DNA from: Lachnospiraceae bacterium
GTDB taxonomy: Bacteria > Bacillota > Clostridia > Lachnospirales > Lachnospiraceae
NCBI GenBank assembly: GCA_024405155.1
Contig: JAKSPC010000002.1
Location: 86,194-150,193 of the forward strand
DNA: 64,000 nucleotides
Direction of reading: 5' to 3'
Both the position numbers and the translations under genes were made by a program. Below the pieces are notes generated by a model. It was given only the letters and a program-made list of their open reading frames with translations, did no database searches and had not been told where the DNA came from. Positions 1 through 8,661 of this stretch are shown one piece after another; the first letter of the stretch is position 1; every line of letters starts with the position of its first letter.

Positions 1-1266
1 GTAGCCGTGTTTCAGGATATCCTTATCATTTCTCTCACGGTACCGTTCCGTCCGTTTGTTTTCGGAATTGATCGAAGACATTCTGACGGCAAGAAGTATC
101 ACGGTGATCAGGAGGGCAAACGCAGCAACACCGAGGATACAGAGCACGATAAACCTCAGATCCGACTGTTTGGAAGTGTCATTCAGCTTTGTCTGAACTT
201 CATTGAACTCTTCCACGGAAACCGTATCGTTGCTGACAGGATCCGCAAAGTATCTCTGGATCGTCTTTTCCTTCATGTCAAAGCGATAGAAATTCATTTC
301 TCCCACGTCGTTCATGCCGTAGATCACGATGTATTCCGGTTCTGTGCCATCTGCGGAAGAAACAAGACCCTGTACGGGATTGCCGTCAATGGAAATGGTC
401 CCTTCGCGGAAGGAAGCGGGCACATTCATGTCAGAGGGCAGGTCAAGGACTGTAATGGTCTTTCCTTTGGAGGAAAGCTGAACGCCGTCTGCAAGCTGTG
501 ATTCGGTGATCTCCGCGGCAGAGGAAAGCACATTATCTTCTCCTTCTGCAGATTTTGTCACCTTGATCACATATTCGTTTTTGCTGGTGCCGTCGGTTGC
601 AGAAACAGTAACGGTAACAGTATTCTCACCTTCGGAAAGATTTTCGTTTCCGGTCACACTGACCAGGGCCTTATCGTCCTCAGCCTGTGCCGTAATGGAA
701 AGAGCTTCCACATTCATTCCCACATTCAGTGTATAGGAATTCACCGCAGGATCAAATTTCGGTTCCAGGACCCCGGGGCTCACCTGCAGTTCTTTAAGGA
801 GCGCATTGGAAGAAGCCTGTGCACCGCCCGAAACGGAAACCGTGGAAGAACCGGTGTGGGTAAGCTCCACCGCATTTTCGTTCACGTCGTATATCTCTGT
901 GGAATCCACGGTGATGGCATGCTGTCCCGGCTTCAATGCCTTAAAACTGATGGAATAATCAAGCTGGGATACGTTGCCGCCGGAAACGTTTCCGTGGATC
1001 CTGACGATGCCGGCACCACCGTCACAATTGTGCCCTTCCAGAAACTCAAGCGCGGATTCCGGGTACTTAAGGGTAATATCCGCCCTTCCCAGTGCTGCCG
1101 AATCAGTCTCTACCTTAACTGTCACGTTAACGGTATCACCTACAGAAGCCTGGGGATCGGAAAAATAGATCACTCCTTTGGCGGCAAAAACAGTCATGAC
1201 GGAAAATGCCATGAAACATGCGGCCTGGATCGCAAGGATGATGGTTTTGATTCTCTTATTCTTCAT
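1..1266 (-). CDS. Cohesin-like / cadherin-like beta-sandwich membrane protein, 3' end beyond window
   Basis: The frame is open from an ATG at 1266 to base 1, at least 422 codons, and continues past the left edge. A signal peptide (about residues 1-29) is followed by a cohesin-like fold (about 30-145; begins IYFSDPQASVGD) that resembles the cohesin/BACON-type modules of clostridial surface proteins. A cadherin-like beta-sandwich module follows (about 150-240, ending YVIKVTK), then a region of unknown fold, a membrane helix near 374-396 and a basic cytoplasmic tail. It starts 3 nt after the stop of the glucosaminidase gene, so the two are probably co-transcribed. The second module resembles the C-terminal module of that neighbour. 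Function is unknown; a membrane-anchored surface binding or scaffolding role is inferred. Confidence 0.8.
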   Translation of the reverse strand, partial: MKNKRIKTIILAIQAACFMAFSVMTVFAAKGVIYFSDPQASVGDTVNVTVKVETDSAALGRADITLKYPESALEFLEGHNCDGGAGIVRIHGNVSGGNVSQLDYSISFKALKPGQHAITVDSTEIYDVNENAVELTHTGSSTVSVSGGAQASSNALLKELQVSPGVLEPKFDPAVNSYTLNVGMNVEALSITAQAEDDKALVSVTGNENLSEGENTVTVTVSATDGTSKNEYVIKVTKSAEGEDNVLSSAAEITESQLADGVQLSSKGKTITVLDLPSDMNVPASFREGTISIDGNPVQGLVSSADGTEPEYIVIYGMNDVGEMNFYRFDMKEKTIQRYFADPVSNDTVSVEEFNEVQTKLNDTSKQSDLRFIVLCILGVAAFALLITVILLAVRMSSINSENKRTERYRERNDKDILKHGY

Positions 1267-1269
1267 AGA

Positions 1270-3354
1270 TCATTGTCCGGGCGGAGCTCCGATGATAACG
1301 GTGGATTCTCCCGTACTCTCCTTTTTCATTTCGATGATCGGTTCACTGCCTTGTTTTCTGGTCACATTGATCCGATAAGTTCTTATATCTCCGTTTTCTG
1401 CTTTCACAGAAATGTCGATCTGAGTAAGACCCACACCAAGCGTATATGTTCCCGTACCGGAAACAGATGCCTTTCCGTCGATGGGCTGCGCATTCACTGT
1501 TATGGAAGGCGCATCATTCACGACCAGAGAATACTCTGTTGTATTGTGATCGAACGTCGGTGTCAGAGCAAAACCGTCTATGGAAAGAGAAGCCAGGTGG
1601 TTGTTGGGATTACCTTTTCCGTAAGGAAGATCGCAGGGGGATTCGGGCATGTTCAGATAAATGGGGATCTTGAACGTCCTTACGCCTTCTTTGATCTCGG
1701 CGGTATAGGCATTGGCAACTTTAGCACCTTCCTGTGCTGCGGCAATGATGTTGGACATGAACTGATGCTTGTATTTATTGCTGCCCTGCACGTTGAACTT
1801 TTTCAGATAAAAAGTATCCTGTCCGTTGTTGGTATAATTCTCACCATATGCCAGCGCACCGCCTACCACGGCCTTTTCTATGGTATTCCAGGGACGGTTT
1901 CCGTTTCCGGATTCCGAGGCATATTTCAGTCCGGATTCAATGGCGGTCATTCCGTTATGTGCATATGCGTTGATATTGTAAAAATTGTAATATCCTGCAT
2001 AGGAGCCGTAGCTTCCGCTGATCAGGGGGCTGTTGCCGCTCTTTCCCTGTTCCTGAATGATCATTGCCGCAAGGACATAAGGACTTACACCGGATGTCTG
2101 TGCGGCCTTCATGATAAGATCGATATAGGATGATGTTCCCGACGCGGCAGAGGCATTTGCATTTCTGGTCTGTACCTGACCGTTTACGATCCACGCGCCG
2201 TCGGCATTCACTTCATAATCTCCGATACGGCAGCTTTTTGCCATCACTCCGTTTTCATCGAAATAATAGCATTCTGAAACGCCGTCCTTATTGCCGTCGA
2301 TCCAGTGCCATCCGTTTCCGCGGAGCCTGCCGTCATCATCGCGGTAATACCAGTTTCCTCCGTTCTGTTCCCATCCCGCCAGTGCGTCAATGCCGCCGAT
2401 CAGGTGGAAGAAGGTGTTTGCGAGTGAACTGACATTCGCTCCGGGAGGTGCGGAAACTACAGGACCGATGACTGTATTTTTGTCATTTCCTTTTCCGCCT
2501 GTGGGATCGACTGCAGCAGGACCGGAGGCGGGAGCTGAACCGCTGCCATAAGTGCCGGCGGAAGCGGGACCCGTATATGTTCCGCCTTTTCCTGATGTGC
2601 CCTTTGGAACCGCACTTCCTTCCAGGAACGTACCCTTCACCATTTGTTCCAGACCGGATCTTGTCTGAGAAGCCGGATCATAAGTCTGTATCTCGAACTG
2701 AAAAACATAAGGATCCGTCAGGAAGTTTCTGGGATCCAGATAGTGTGCAATGAGTGCCGGAGATGCTGCTACCCAGGAAGCTCCGTCATAACCGGGCCAA
2801 TAGTTGTTTGCCCAGTCAAATCCACCTGCTTCCGTGGACTTCCAGGAGGAATCGGAATTCGTATCCACAAGATTCAGTCCGACTCTGGATTCCTCTTTCA
2901 GGACTTCGTTCCAGTCAAGACCTGTCTGCATGCCGACAAACACCCAGTTCGGGTGCTGCGCGTGAAGCCCCCTCAAAGAGTTCTTATAGCTCTCCGGAAA
3001 GCCCTGGGCAGTCATGTATGATTCGAAGTCCGTATCGTCTGCGGAATAGATCACGGATCGCTTGATATAGTCACTTCTAACGTACCCTTCTTTCTGCCCT
3101 GCGGATATCCTGTACCACGTCTTTCCGTCGGTTCCTGTTACCGAATCCAGGATCTCCACTTTCATATTCATGGAGAGCATCTGCAGGCTGGAATAATTGG
3201 TGCCGGGGCCGGTCCGCATGTTGAGACGGTCTGTATTGATGGTTCCGGTTTCCGCATAAGAACTTCCGTGATCCGTGTACGGTAAAAAGGCCTCGTTGAT
3301 CAATACGGCGGCAAGAAGGATCGCTATGAATTTTTTGAATGTTTTATATTTCAT
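1270..3354 (-). CDS. Secreted SH3b / glucosaminidase wall hydrolase with choline-binding-type repeats
   Basis: Probable peptidoglycan N-acetylglucosaminidase acting outside the cell. With the ATG at 3354 it has 694 residues. The longer frame opens with a GTG at 3366, but a GGGAG ribosome site lies 5-6 nt before the ATG at 3354, so that start is preferred. In the longer numbering the order is: signal sequence (1-38), SH3b domain (40-103), first part of the glucosaminidase region (about 110-250), a Gly/Ser/Pro linker, aromatic choline-binding-type repeats (330-395, with NWYYRDDDG and WHWIDGNKDG), the catalytic glucosaminidase part (412-555, with probable catalytic Glu439 in IIQEQG), then a cadherin-like beta-sandwich (590-672). 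The repeats split the enzyme region in two. It is likely a wall-turnover autolysin, co-transcribed with the cohesin-like gene. Confidence 0.85.
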   Translation of the reverse strand: MKYKTFKKFIAILLAAVLINEAFLPYTDHGSSYAETGTINTDRLNMRTGPGTNYSSLQMLSMNMKVEILDSVTGTDGKTWYRISAGQKEGYVRSDYIKRSVIYSADDTDFESYMTAQGFPESYKNSLRGLHAQHPNWVFVGMQTGLDWNEVLKEESRVGLNLVDTNSDSSWKSTEAGGFDWANNYWPGYDGASWVAASPALIAHYLDPRNFLTDPYVFQFEIQTYDPASQTRSGLEQMVKGTFLEGSAVPKGTSGKGGTYTGPASAGTYGSGSAPASGPAAVDPTGGKGNDKNTVIGPVVSAPPGANVSSLANTFFHLIGGIDALAGWEQNGGNWYYRDDDGRLRGNGWHWIDGNKDGVSECYYFDENGVMAKSCRIGDYEVNADGAWIVNGQVQTRNANASAASGTSSYIDLIMKAAQTSGVSPYVLAAMIIQEQGKSGNSPLISGSYGSYAGYYNFYNINAYAHNGMTAIESGLKYASESGNGNRPWNTIEKAVVGGALAYGENYTNNGQDTFYLKKFNVQGSNKYKHQFMSNIIAAAQEGAKVANAYTAEIKEGVRTFKIPIYLNMPESPCDLPYGKGNPNNHLASLSIDGFALTPTFDHNTTEYSLVVNDAPSITVNAQPIDGKASVSGTGTYTLGVGLTQIDISVKAENGDIRTYRINVTRKQGSEPIIEMKKESTGESTVIIGAPPGQ

Positions 3355-3378
3355 AAACACTCCCACTCATACGACTAT

Positions 3379-3407
3379 ATTATAATTTTCCCCGTCTGCT
3401 TTGTCCA
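3379..3407 (-). promoter_or_regulatory. Promoter of the glucosaminidase gene
   Basis: On the - strand a -35 box TGGACA (3402-3407) and a perfect -10 box TATAAT (3379-3384) are separated by 17 bp, about 25 nt before the chosen ATG. It lies downstream of the oadA terminator, so the glucosaminidase and cohesin-like genes form their own unit. Confidence 0.75.
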
Positions 3408-3445
3408 TAAAGTTCACGAAAACAACATTGTTTCGTAAGAATAGT

Positions 3446-3482
3446 AAAAAAAATAAAAAAGAGGATCTTTTCAGACCCTCTT
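3446..3482 (-). terminator. Intrinsic terminator of the Na+ decarboxylase operon
   Basis: On the - strand a 10-bp stem (outer part AAGAGG/CCTCTT, inner GTCT/AGAT with one G-U pair) closes a GAAA tetraloop and is followed by a T-rich run. It lies 18 nt after the oadA stop. Confidence 0.9.
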
Positions 3483-3499
3483 TCACAGATGATCAATGA

Positions 3500-4888
3500 T
3501 CACACCGGATAAGAATTCCCGGAAAGTTTCTTCGGATCGATCCCGGTGTCCTGCGTGTCTCTGTACTCGAAATACTCTCTGGCAACGTTGGGGAACAAAG
3601 CATAGGAAAGGACGTCTTCATCCTGTCTCTTCCACTGTGCGATCTCCTCTTCATATTTTTTGAGAGAAGGCTCCAGAAGGTCTGCAGGTCTGCAGGTGAT
3701 GGCTTCTTCCTCCCCCAGGATCTTCTTCTGAACATCCTTGTCCATGGGCTTCGCAGACTGACCGAACTCACCCTTTGCAAGTTTTTTGGACTCCTTGGGT
3801 ACCATCTTGTATCTTTCGCCTGTCAGTACGTTCATCACAGCCTGTGTACCTACGATCTGAGATGAAGGAGTAACAAGGGGCGGCTCGCCGAAATCCTTTC
3901 TTACTCTGGGGATCTCGTTCAGAACGTCCTGAAGTTTATCATCTTTTCCGGCATCATGCAGCTGCTTTACGAGGTTGGAAAGCATTCCGCCGGGGACCTG
4001 ATACTTCAGTGTGTTCACGTCTACACCCATTACCTTCGGATTAAGAAGTCCGCTCTTTAAAACTTCCTGCTTATAAGGCTCGAAGTAATCGCAGATCTCT
4101 ATGAGTTTGTTGATATCCAGGCCGGTATCATAGGGCGTGCCTTCAAATGCCTTGACCATGACTTCCGTGGAAGGCTGTGAAGTACCCAGGGCAAAAGGCG
4201 TGCAGGCAGTATCGATGATATCACATCCGGCTTCCACTGCCTTCATCAGGGCCATGGATGCCATGCCGGAGGTATAGTGCGTATGCAGTTCGATGGGGAT
4301 CTTTACGTTTGCCTTTAATGCTTTTACAAGCTCTTCCGTTGCATAAGGAAGAAGGAGGCCGGCCATGTCCTTGATACAGATGGAATCGGCGCCCATGTCT
4401 TCAACCTTCTTTGCCAGATCTACCCAGTAATCCAGAGTATAGGCATCACCAAGCGTATAACTGAAAGCGATCTGTGCGTGTCCGCCTTCTTTTCTTGTGG
4501 CCTTTACTGCAGTTTCCAGATTCCGGATGTCATTCAGGCAGTCAAATATTCTGATAATATCGATACCGTTTGCGATGGATTTCTGAACGAAATACTCCAC
4601 CACGTCATCAGAATAGTGGTTGTAGCCCAGGATATTCTGTCCTCTGAACAGCATCTGAAGCTTCGTGTTTTTAAAACCGGCTTTCAGCTTTCTGAGACGA
4701 TCCCAGGGATCTTCTTTCAGGAAACGAAGGCAGGAATCGAACGTTGCACCGCCCCAGCACTCTACGGCATGATAACCGATCTGATCCATCTTTTCGATGA
4801 TGGGAAGCATTTCTTCGGTGGGCATGCGGGTCGCGATCAGAGACTGATGCGCGTCACGTAATATGGTTTCTGTAATTTTTACACCCAT
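3500..4888 (-). CDS. oadA: Oxaloacetate decarboxylase alpha (carboxyltransferase) subunit
   Basis: Transfers CO2 from oxaloacetate to the biotin of a carrier protein, giving pyruvate. The 462-residue protein starts with the HMGL-like TIM barrel: RDAHQSL at 11-17, ECWGGATFD at 43-51, CIKDMAG at 171-177 (conserved active-site Lys173) and metal ligands His202 and His204 in LHTHYTSG. The conserved PYC/OADA domain follows, with the typical TLKYQVPGGM. The biotinyl domain found at the C-terminus of many OadA proteins is absent; it is supplied by the separate gene at 6075-6431. Last gene of the cluster. A pyruvate carboxylase B-subunit reading is possible from sequence alone, but the adjacent beta and gamma subunits favour the Na+ pump. 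Confidence 0.93.
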   Translation of the reverse strand: MGVKITETILRDAHQSLIATRMPTEEMLPIIEKMDQIGYHAVECWGGATFDSCLRFLKEDPWDRLRKLKAGFKNTKLQMLFRGQNILGYNHYSDDVVEYFVQKSIANGIDIIRIFDCLNDIRNLETAVKATRKEGGHAQIAFSYTLGDAYTLDYWVDLAKKVEDMGADSICIKDMAGLLLPYATEELVKALKANVKIPIELHTHYTSGMASMALMKAVEAGCDIIDTACTPFALGTSQPSTEVMVKAFEGTPYDTGLDINKLIEICDYFEPYKQEVLKSGLLNPKVMGVDVNTLKYQVPGGMLSNLVKQLHDAGKDDKLQDVLNEIPRVRKDFGEPPLVTPSSQIVGTQAVMNVLTGERYKMVPKESKKLAKGEFGQSAKPMDKDVQKKILGEEEAITCRPADLLEPSLKKYEEEIAQWKRQDEDVLSYALFPNVAREYFEYRDTQDTGIDPKKLSGNSYPV

Positions 4889-4906
4889 TTGTGTTTACTC
4901 CTTATC

Positions 4907-6055
4907 TTACTTAACTCCGAATACAGCCATAAATGTACCGGCTGCCACTGCCGTTCCGATAACGCCGGCAACGTTGGGGCCCATGGCATGCATGAGAAGG
5001 AAGTTTGTGGGATCCGTCTCTGCACCGACTTTCTGGGACACACGGGCTGCCATGGGAACGGCGGAAACGCCTGCGGAACCGATCAGAGGATTGATCTTTC
5101 CTTTTGTCACCTTGCACATAAGCTTTCCGAGAAGAACGCCGGCCGCCGTGCCGAAAGCAAAGGCTACCAAGCCAAGTATAACGATCTTGATGGTCGCCAT
5201 GTTGAGGAATGCCTTGGCGGAAGTGGTGGCACCTACGGAGGTTCCCAGAAGAATAACTACGATGAACATCAAAGCATTGGAAGCGGTCTCTTCCAGCTGA
5301 TGTACGACGCCGGACTCCTTAAACAGGTTGCCCAGCATCAGCATACCAACGAGAGGAGCCGTGGAGGGAAGGAGAAGGCACACTACCGCGGTACAAATGA
5401 TGGGGAAAAGGATCTTCTCCAGCTTTGATACCGGACGGAGCGTTGTCATCTTGATGGCTCTTTCTTCCGGAGTGGTAAGCGCTCTCATGATGGGAGGCTG
5501 AATGATGGGGACCAGAGACATGTAGGAATATGCCGCCACGGCAATGGGACCAAGAAGCTCCACCTGACCAAGTTTATTTGCCAGGAAAATGGAAGTAGGA
5601 CCGTCAGCACCGCCGATGATGGAAATGGCTGCCGCTGCCTTGCCGTTGAATCCAAGAAGGATGGCAACGAAATAAGCGGCATAGATCCCGAACTGTGCGG
5701 CAGCACCGAGAAGGAACGAAATGGGATTCGCTATCAGCGGACTGAAATCCGTCTGTGCTCCTACTCCCATAAAGATCAGAGAAGGAAGTATCGTCCATTC
5801 GTCCAGTCTGAAGAAATACCACAGAAGTCCGCCGGCTGCGCCGCCGGTCTCTTCCGGTGTATACATGATATCGGGGTAAATGTTGACAAGCAGCATTCCG
5901 AATGCGATGGGGATAAGGAGCAGCGGCTCGAATCCCTTGCCGATCGCAAGATAAAGAAACAGGAACGCTACGAGTATCATTACATAGTTGCCCCAGGTTA
6001 AGCTGGCAAACGCAGTCTGATCCAAAAGGTTTGCCAATGTCTGAGCAATACTCAT
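4907..6055 (-). CDS. oadB: Na+-translocating decarboxylase beta subunit
   Basis: Integral membrane subunit that decarboxylates carboxybiotin and exports Na+. The protein is 382 residues from the ATG at 6055. A longer frame begins 45 nt upstream, but GGAGGT lies 6 nt before this ATG and the longer form would overlap the biotin carrier gene. The sequence is strongly hydrophobic with many membrane helices, and the ion-path signature GGADGPTSIF places the key Asp at residue 151. A second conserved motif, VSAVPMAARVSQ, is near the C-terminus. Length and motifs match the OadB/MmdB/GcdB family. The substrate specificity of the complex is set by the carboxyltransferase, not by this subunit. Confidence 0.95.
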   Translation of the reverse strand: MSIAQTLANLLDQTAFASLTWGNYVMILVAFLFLYLAIGKGFEPLLLIPIAFGMLLVNIYPDIMYTPEETGGAAGGLLWYFFRLDEWTILPSLIFMGVGAQTDFSPLIANPISFLLGAAAQFGIYAAYFVAILLGFNGKAAAAISIIGGADGPTSIFLANKLGQVELLGPIAVAAYSYMSLVPIIQPPIMRALTTPEERAIKMTTLRPVSKLEKILFPIICTAVVCLLLPSTAPLVGMLMLGNLFKESGVVHQLEETASNALMFIVVILLGTSVGATTSAKAFLNMATIKIVILGLVAFAFGTAAGVLLGKLMCKVTKGKINPLIGSAGVSAVPMAARVSQKVGAETDPTNFLLMHAMGPNVAGVIGTAVAAGTFMAVFGVK

Positions 6056-6074
6056 TGATAGACCTCCGAAAGAA

Positions 6075-6431
6075 TTACTGAAGTGTTGCGATGGCAGCAC
6101 CGGATTCTACCTGCTGACCTGCGGCAACGTCGATGGAAGCAACGGTTCCGTCCTGCGGAGCAACGATGTCGTTTTCCATTTTCATGGCTTCCAGAACGAC
6201 GATCACGTCACCCTTCTTTACAGCCTGACCTACAGAAGCCTTTACGTTAAGGATCTTTCCGCTCATGGGAGCTTCGATCTTCACGGAGCCTTTTGCGGCG
6301 GCGGGAGCAGCGTTTACTGCAGGTGCCGGAGCAGCTGCAGCTTTGGGAGCGGAAACGACACCGGCTGTGGTGCCTTCTTCCACGGTTACGTTATATACAT
6401 TGCCATTTACTGTGATAGTATATGTTTTCAT
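6075..6431 (-). CDS. Biotin carboxyl carrier subunit of the Na+ decarboxylase
   Basis: Carries CO2 on biotin from carboxyltransferase to the beta subunit. The protein has 118 residues from the ATG at 6431. Another ATG at 6437 leaves only 1 nt after the GGAGGT ribosome site, while 6431 leaves 7. A short N-terminal segment (1-27) is followed by an Ala/Pro linker (28-48) and a biotinyl domain with EAMKMEND; the biotinylated lysine is Lys84. It resembles MmdC/GcdC-type carriers. In this cluster it appears to be the only carrier for two different carboxyltransferases. Confidence 0.93.
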   Translation of the reverse strand: MKTYTITVNGNVYNVTVEEGTTAGVVSAPKAAAAPAPAVNAAPAAAKGSVKIEAPMSGKILNVKASVGQAVKKGDVIVVLEAMKMENDIVAPQDGTVASIDVAAGQQVESGAAIATLQ

Positions 6432-6436
6432 GATCA

Positions 6437-7204
6437 TTACCTCCGATATGTTCTGATATTCTTTCCGTTGGCAAGAGCTTCCTGCTTTACGATGGATCCC
6501 TTTTTATCCGCTTCATAAGCTGCGATCGCTGCGGCGATAACTGCCCGGATCTCATCTTCTGACTGCGTGTCACCGGATACCTGCTGAACGGAAACGACCG
6601 GTGCCGGTACATCGGCTTTCGTTTCCTTTTTACTCTTTATCTTATCTTCCGCTTTATGAATGTACTTGAACAGGCTGATCACCCAGCAAAGGAAGATCAG
6701 TACGGCAAACACCGTGCCCATGCCCACCACAAGGTTAACGGAAGCCTCCTTGATAAGCTGACCGACAGACTGTTTTTCCTCTGCCGGCTTGTTTTCAAAA
6801 CTAAGTTCCGTAAAAATGCTCATGTCGCTGGAAATGACCATCAGAGCATTGCATGTGCCTTTCTCAAGAACTACCGGAATGCTTACGATAAAAGTTCCGT
6901 CAGGATTCTGGGTGACAGTGGGGGATCCCGTAGACTGGAACGCGCCGTACTGTGCTCTGGTATCTTTTACGGAACGGAGAACTTCTGCACTGAATGTATC
7001 ACCGGAAGCCTCACAGTATGCGATATCCTCTTCCAGTTCCGCGTCGCTGTACTGGAAAAAGGATTCCACTTTCTGTTTTCCGCAGTCAGCAAGATAAGCC
7101 TCGATCTGAGGATCCAGCTGCGATGCGAACGAAACGAAAACGGAAGAAAGCACAAGCAGTGAGACTGTGATGCATGCAGCAATTATTTTAGTTAATCTCT
7201 TCAT
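6437..7204 (-). CDS. OadG-like gamma subunit with a large extracytoplasmic domain
   Basis: The 255-residue protein has a signal peptide (about 1-27), an extracytoplasmic region of some 120 residues, one membrane helix (about 157-178, starting NLVVGMGTVF, the OadG-type helix), a short basic loop, and a cytoplasmic region ending in ALANGKNIRTYRR. Known gamma subunits are usually around 80-130 residues and anchor the alpha subunit and carrier to the membrane. The added exported domain is unusual and its role is unknown. The position between a carboxyltransferase and the biotin carrier supports the assignment. Confidence 0.82.
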   Translation of the reverse strand: MKRLTKIIAACITVSLLVLSSVFVSFASQLDPQIEAYLADCGKQKVESFFQYSDAELEEDIAYCEASGDTFSAEVLRSVKDTRAQYGAFQSTGSPTVTQNPDGTFIVSIPVVLEKGTCNALMVISSDMSIFTELSFENKPAEEKQSVGQLIKEASVNLVVGMGTVFAVLIFLCWVISLFKYIHKAEDKIKSKKETKADVPAPVVSVQQVSGDTQSEDEIRAVIAAAIAAYEADKKGSIVKQEALANGKNIRTYRR

Positions 7205-7215
7205 GCATGTACTCC

Positions 7216-8556
7216 TTATACGGTTCCGTGCTTTCTGGGAACGACGGCCACATCTTTTGTATAAAGCATCTCAAAGGAAGCGGCGACTTTCTGTCTGGTC
7301 TCTTCCGGTGCAAAGATGTCATCCAGGTAACCCCGTTCCGCATTGTACTGAGCACTGTAGACGTCCTTATCCGCGTTGATGCCGGTAAGTTTGTCCATAT
7401 ACTCTTTTTCCATGAGTCCCATTTTGGCTCCTGTCCACGCATATGCAAGATCGGTCCCCAGAGACTTGGATCCCATGGCGATGCCGGCAGTACCGTAGGC
7501 TTTTCCGGTAACGATGGTAACGGAAGGCACCGTCAGACTTGCGTAGGTATATGAAAGCTCTGCGGCTTTGGCCGCAGCCATTTTTTCATTCTCTATGGAA
7601 CGGGCGAATCCTCTCACGTCAGCAAGTGTCAGTACCGGGATGGAAAAAGCATCGCAGTATTTCAGGAAACTTGTGATCTTTTCGCATGCTTTCCAGCAAA
7701 GTTCATCTTTCGCATTGGCGACTACACCGATCGTACGCCCGTTGAGTCGGATGAAACCTGTGAATGCAGACGCTGCATACTCTCTCTTCACTTCGAAAAC
7801 GACGCCGTTATCGGAGATCTGTGCAGCTTTTTCGTAAGGAGTCTTTAAAGACTCTATACCCGATACACTTCTGTTAAGATCGTCTTCCGTCACGTTTTCG
7901 GAAAGATCGGTCTCACAATTCTGAGGAAGCATGGATACCAGATCGCGAACCATTTTCCTGATCTCTTCATCGGTACCGTAAGCATCGCAGGTACCACTCT
8001 TCGCGCAGAACTCTGCAGCGGAAGTATCGCACTTCTCTGTATAATTCCCGGTCACAGCATCAGGACTGTTTACGAACATCCGTCCGTTTTCTTTTTCCAT
8101 GATTACAAAATCAGACATGCCTGCGCTGACAGCCATTCCGCCCCCACAGGCACCGTATACCAGGGTGATCTGCGGAACCACTCCGCTTACCTTTGCCTGA
8201 TGAGCAAAGATTCGTCCGAAGCTGTACAGGGAATCGTTTCCTTCATCCATGCGTACACCGGCGCAATCTACGATCGCAATGACCGGTGCCCCCATATTGA
8301 GTGCCATCCGGTAAAGGCTGCTGATCTTTCTTGCATGCATCTCTCCCAGTGATCCCGCCAGATAAGACGGATCCTGAGAATACACATATACAAGTCTGTC
8401 ATCGATGGTGCCGTATCCTGTCACTACACCATCGCCGGCACCGGAGATCCCGTCACCGGCATTTCTGCCTTTTACCAGGGCTCCGATCTCAACAAAACTG
8501 CCTTCGTCAAGAATTCCCTGAATTCTTTCATAAGCAGCAGTATTTGAAACTGCCAT
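7216..8556 (-). CDS. PccB/MmdA-type acyl-CoA carboxyltransferase
   Basis: The 446-residue protein is a crotonase-fold carboxyltransferase of the propionyl-CoA/methylmalonyl-CoA family. It shows the N-terminal acyl-CoA half (GALVKGR...GDGVVTGYG; oxyanion-hole region VYGACGGGMAVSAG) and the C-terminal carboxybiotin half (IGVVANA near 280, and GKAYGTAGIAMGS). Family members are usually about 510 residues, so the N-terminus is short. It is the first gene of the cluster that also encodes gamma, biotin carrier, beta and OadA subunits. The likely reaction is CO2 exchange between methylmalonyl-CoA (or malonyl-CoA) and biotin. Exact substrate cannot be told from the sequence. Confidence 0.85.
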   Translation of the reverse strand: MAVSNTAAYERIQGILDEGSFVEIGALVKGRNAGDGISGAGDGVVTGYGTIDDRLVYVYSQDPSYLAGSLGEMHARKISSLYRMALNMGAPVIAIVDCAGVRMDEGNDSLYSFGRIFAHQAKVSGVVPQITLVYGACGGGMAVSAGMSDFVIMEKENGRMFVNSPDAVTGNYTEKCDTSAAEFCAKSGTCDAYGTDEEIRKMVRDLVSMLPQNCETDLSENVTEDDLNRSVSGIESLKTPYEKAAQISDNGVVFEVKREYAASAFTGFIRLNGRTIGVVANAKDELCWKACEKITSFLKYCDAFSIPVLTLADVRGFARSIENEKMAAAKAAELSYTYASLTVPSVTIVTGKAYGTAGIAMGSKSLGTDLAYAWTGAKMGLMEKEYMDKLTGINADKDVYSAQYNAERGYLDDIFAPEETRQKVAASFEMLYTKDVAVVPRKHGTV

Positions 8557-8600
8557 ACATAATCCTCCATTCCTGATTATAATCCAATTTGATAATATTA
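8557..8600 (-). promoter_or_regulatory. Candidate promoter of the decarboxylase cluster
   Basis: On the - strand a perfect TATAAT (8576-8581) lies 20 nt before the carboxyltransferase ATG, and GGAGG follows at about 8562-8566. No good -35 box is present at 17 bp; a TTGTTA sits at 19 bp. The upstream rsmF unit ends in a terminator just before, so a promoter is expected here. Confidence 0.45.
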
Positions 8601-8604
8601 TAAC

Positions 8605-8636
8605 AAAAAATGCCCTTCTTAAAAAGGCATTTTCTT
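8605..8636 (-). terminator. Intrinsic terminator after rsmF
   Basis: On the - strand AAAATGCC pairs with GGCATTTT across a short A/T-rich inner segment, followed by a T run. It closes the long guaB-to-rsmF transcription unit. Confidence 0.8.
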
Positions 8637-8661
8637 GTATAATTTTTGTATTATTCGATCT

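Noticed and set aside
856-2133. Long + strand open frame of 425 codons
   Set aside because: Lies antisense to the glucosaminidase and cohesin-like genes, which have clear domains; its translation is Cys/His/Arg-rich without motifs and there is no ribosome site.
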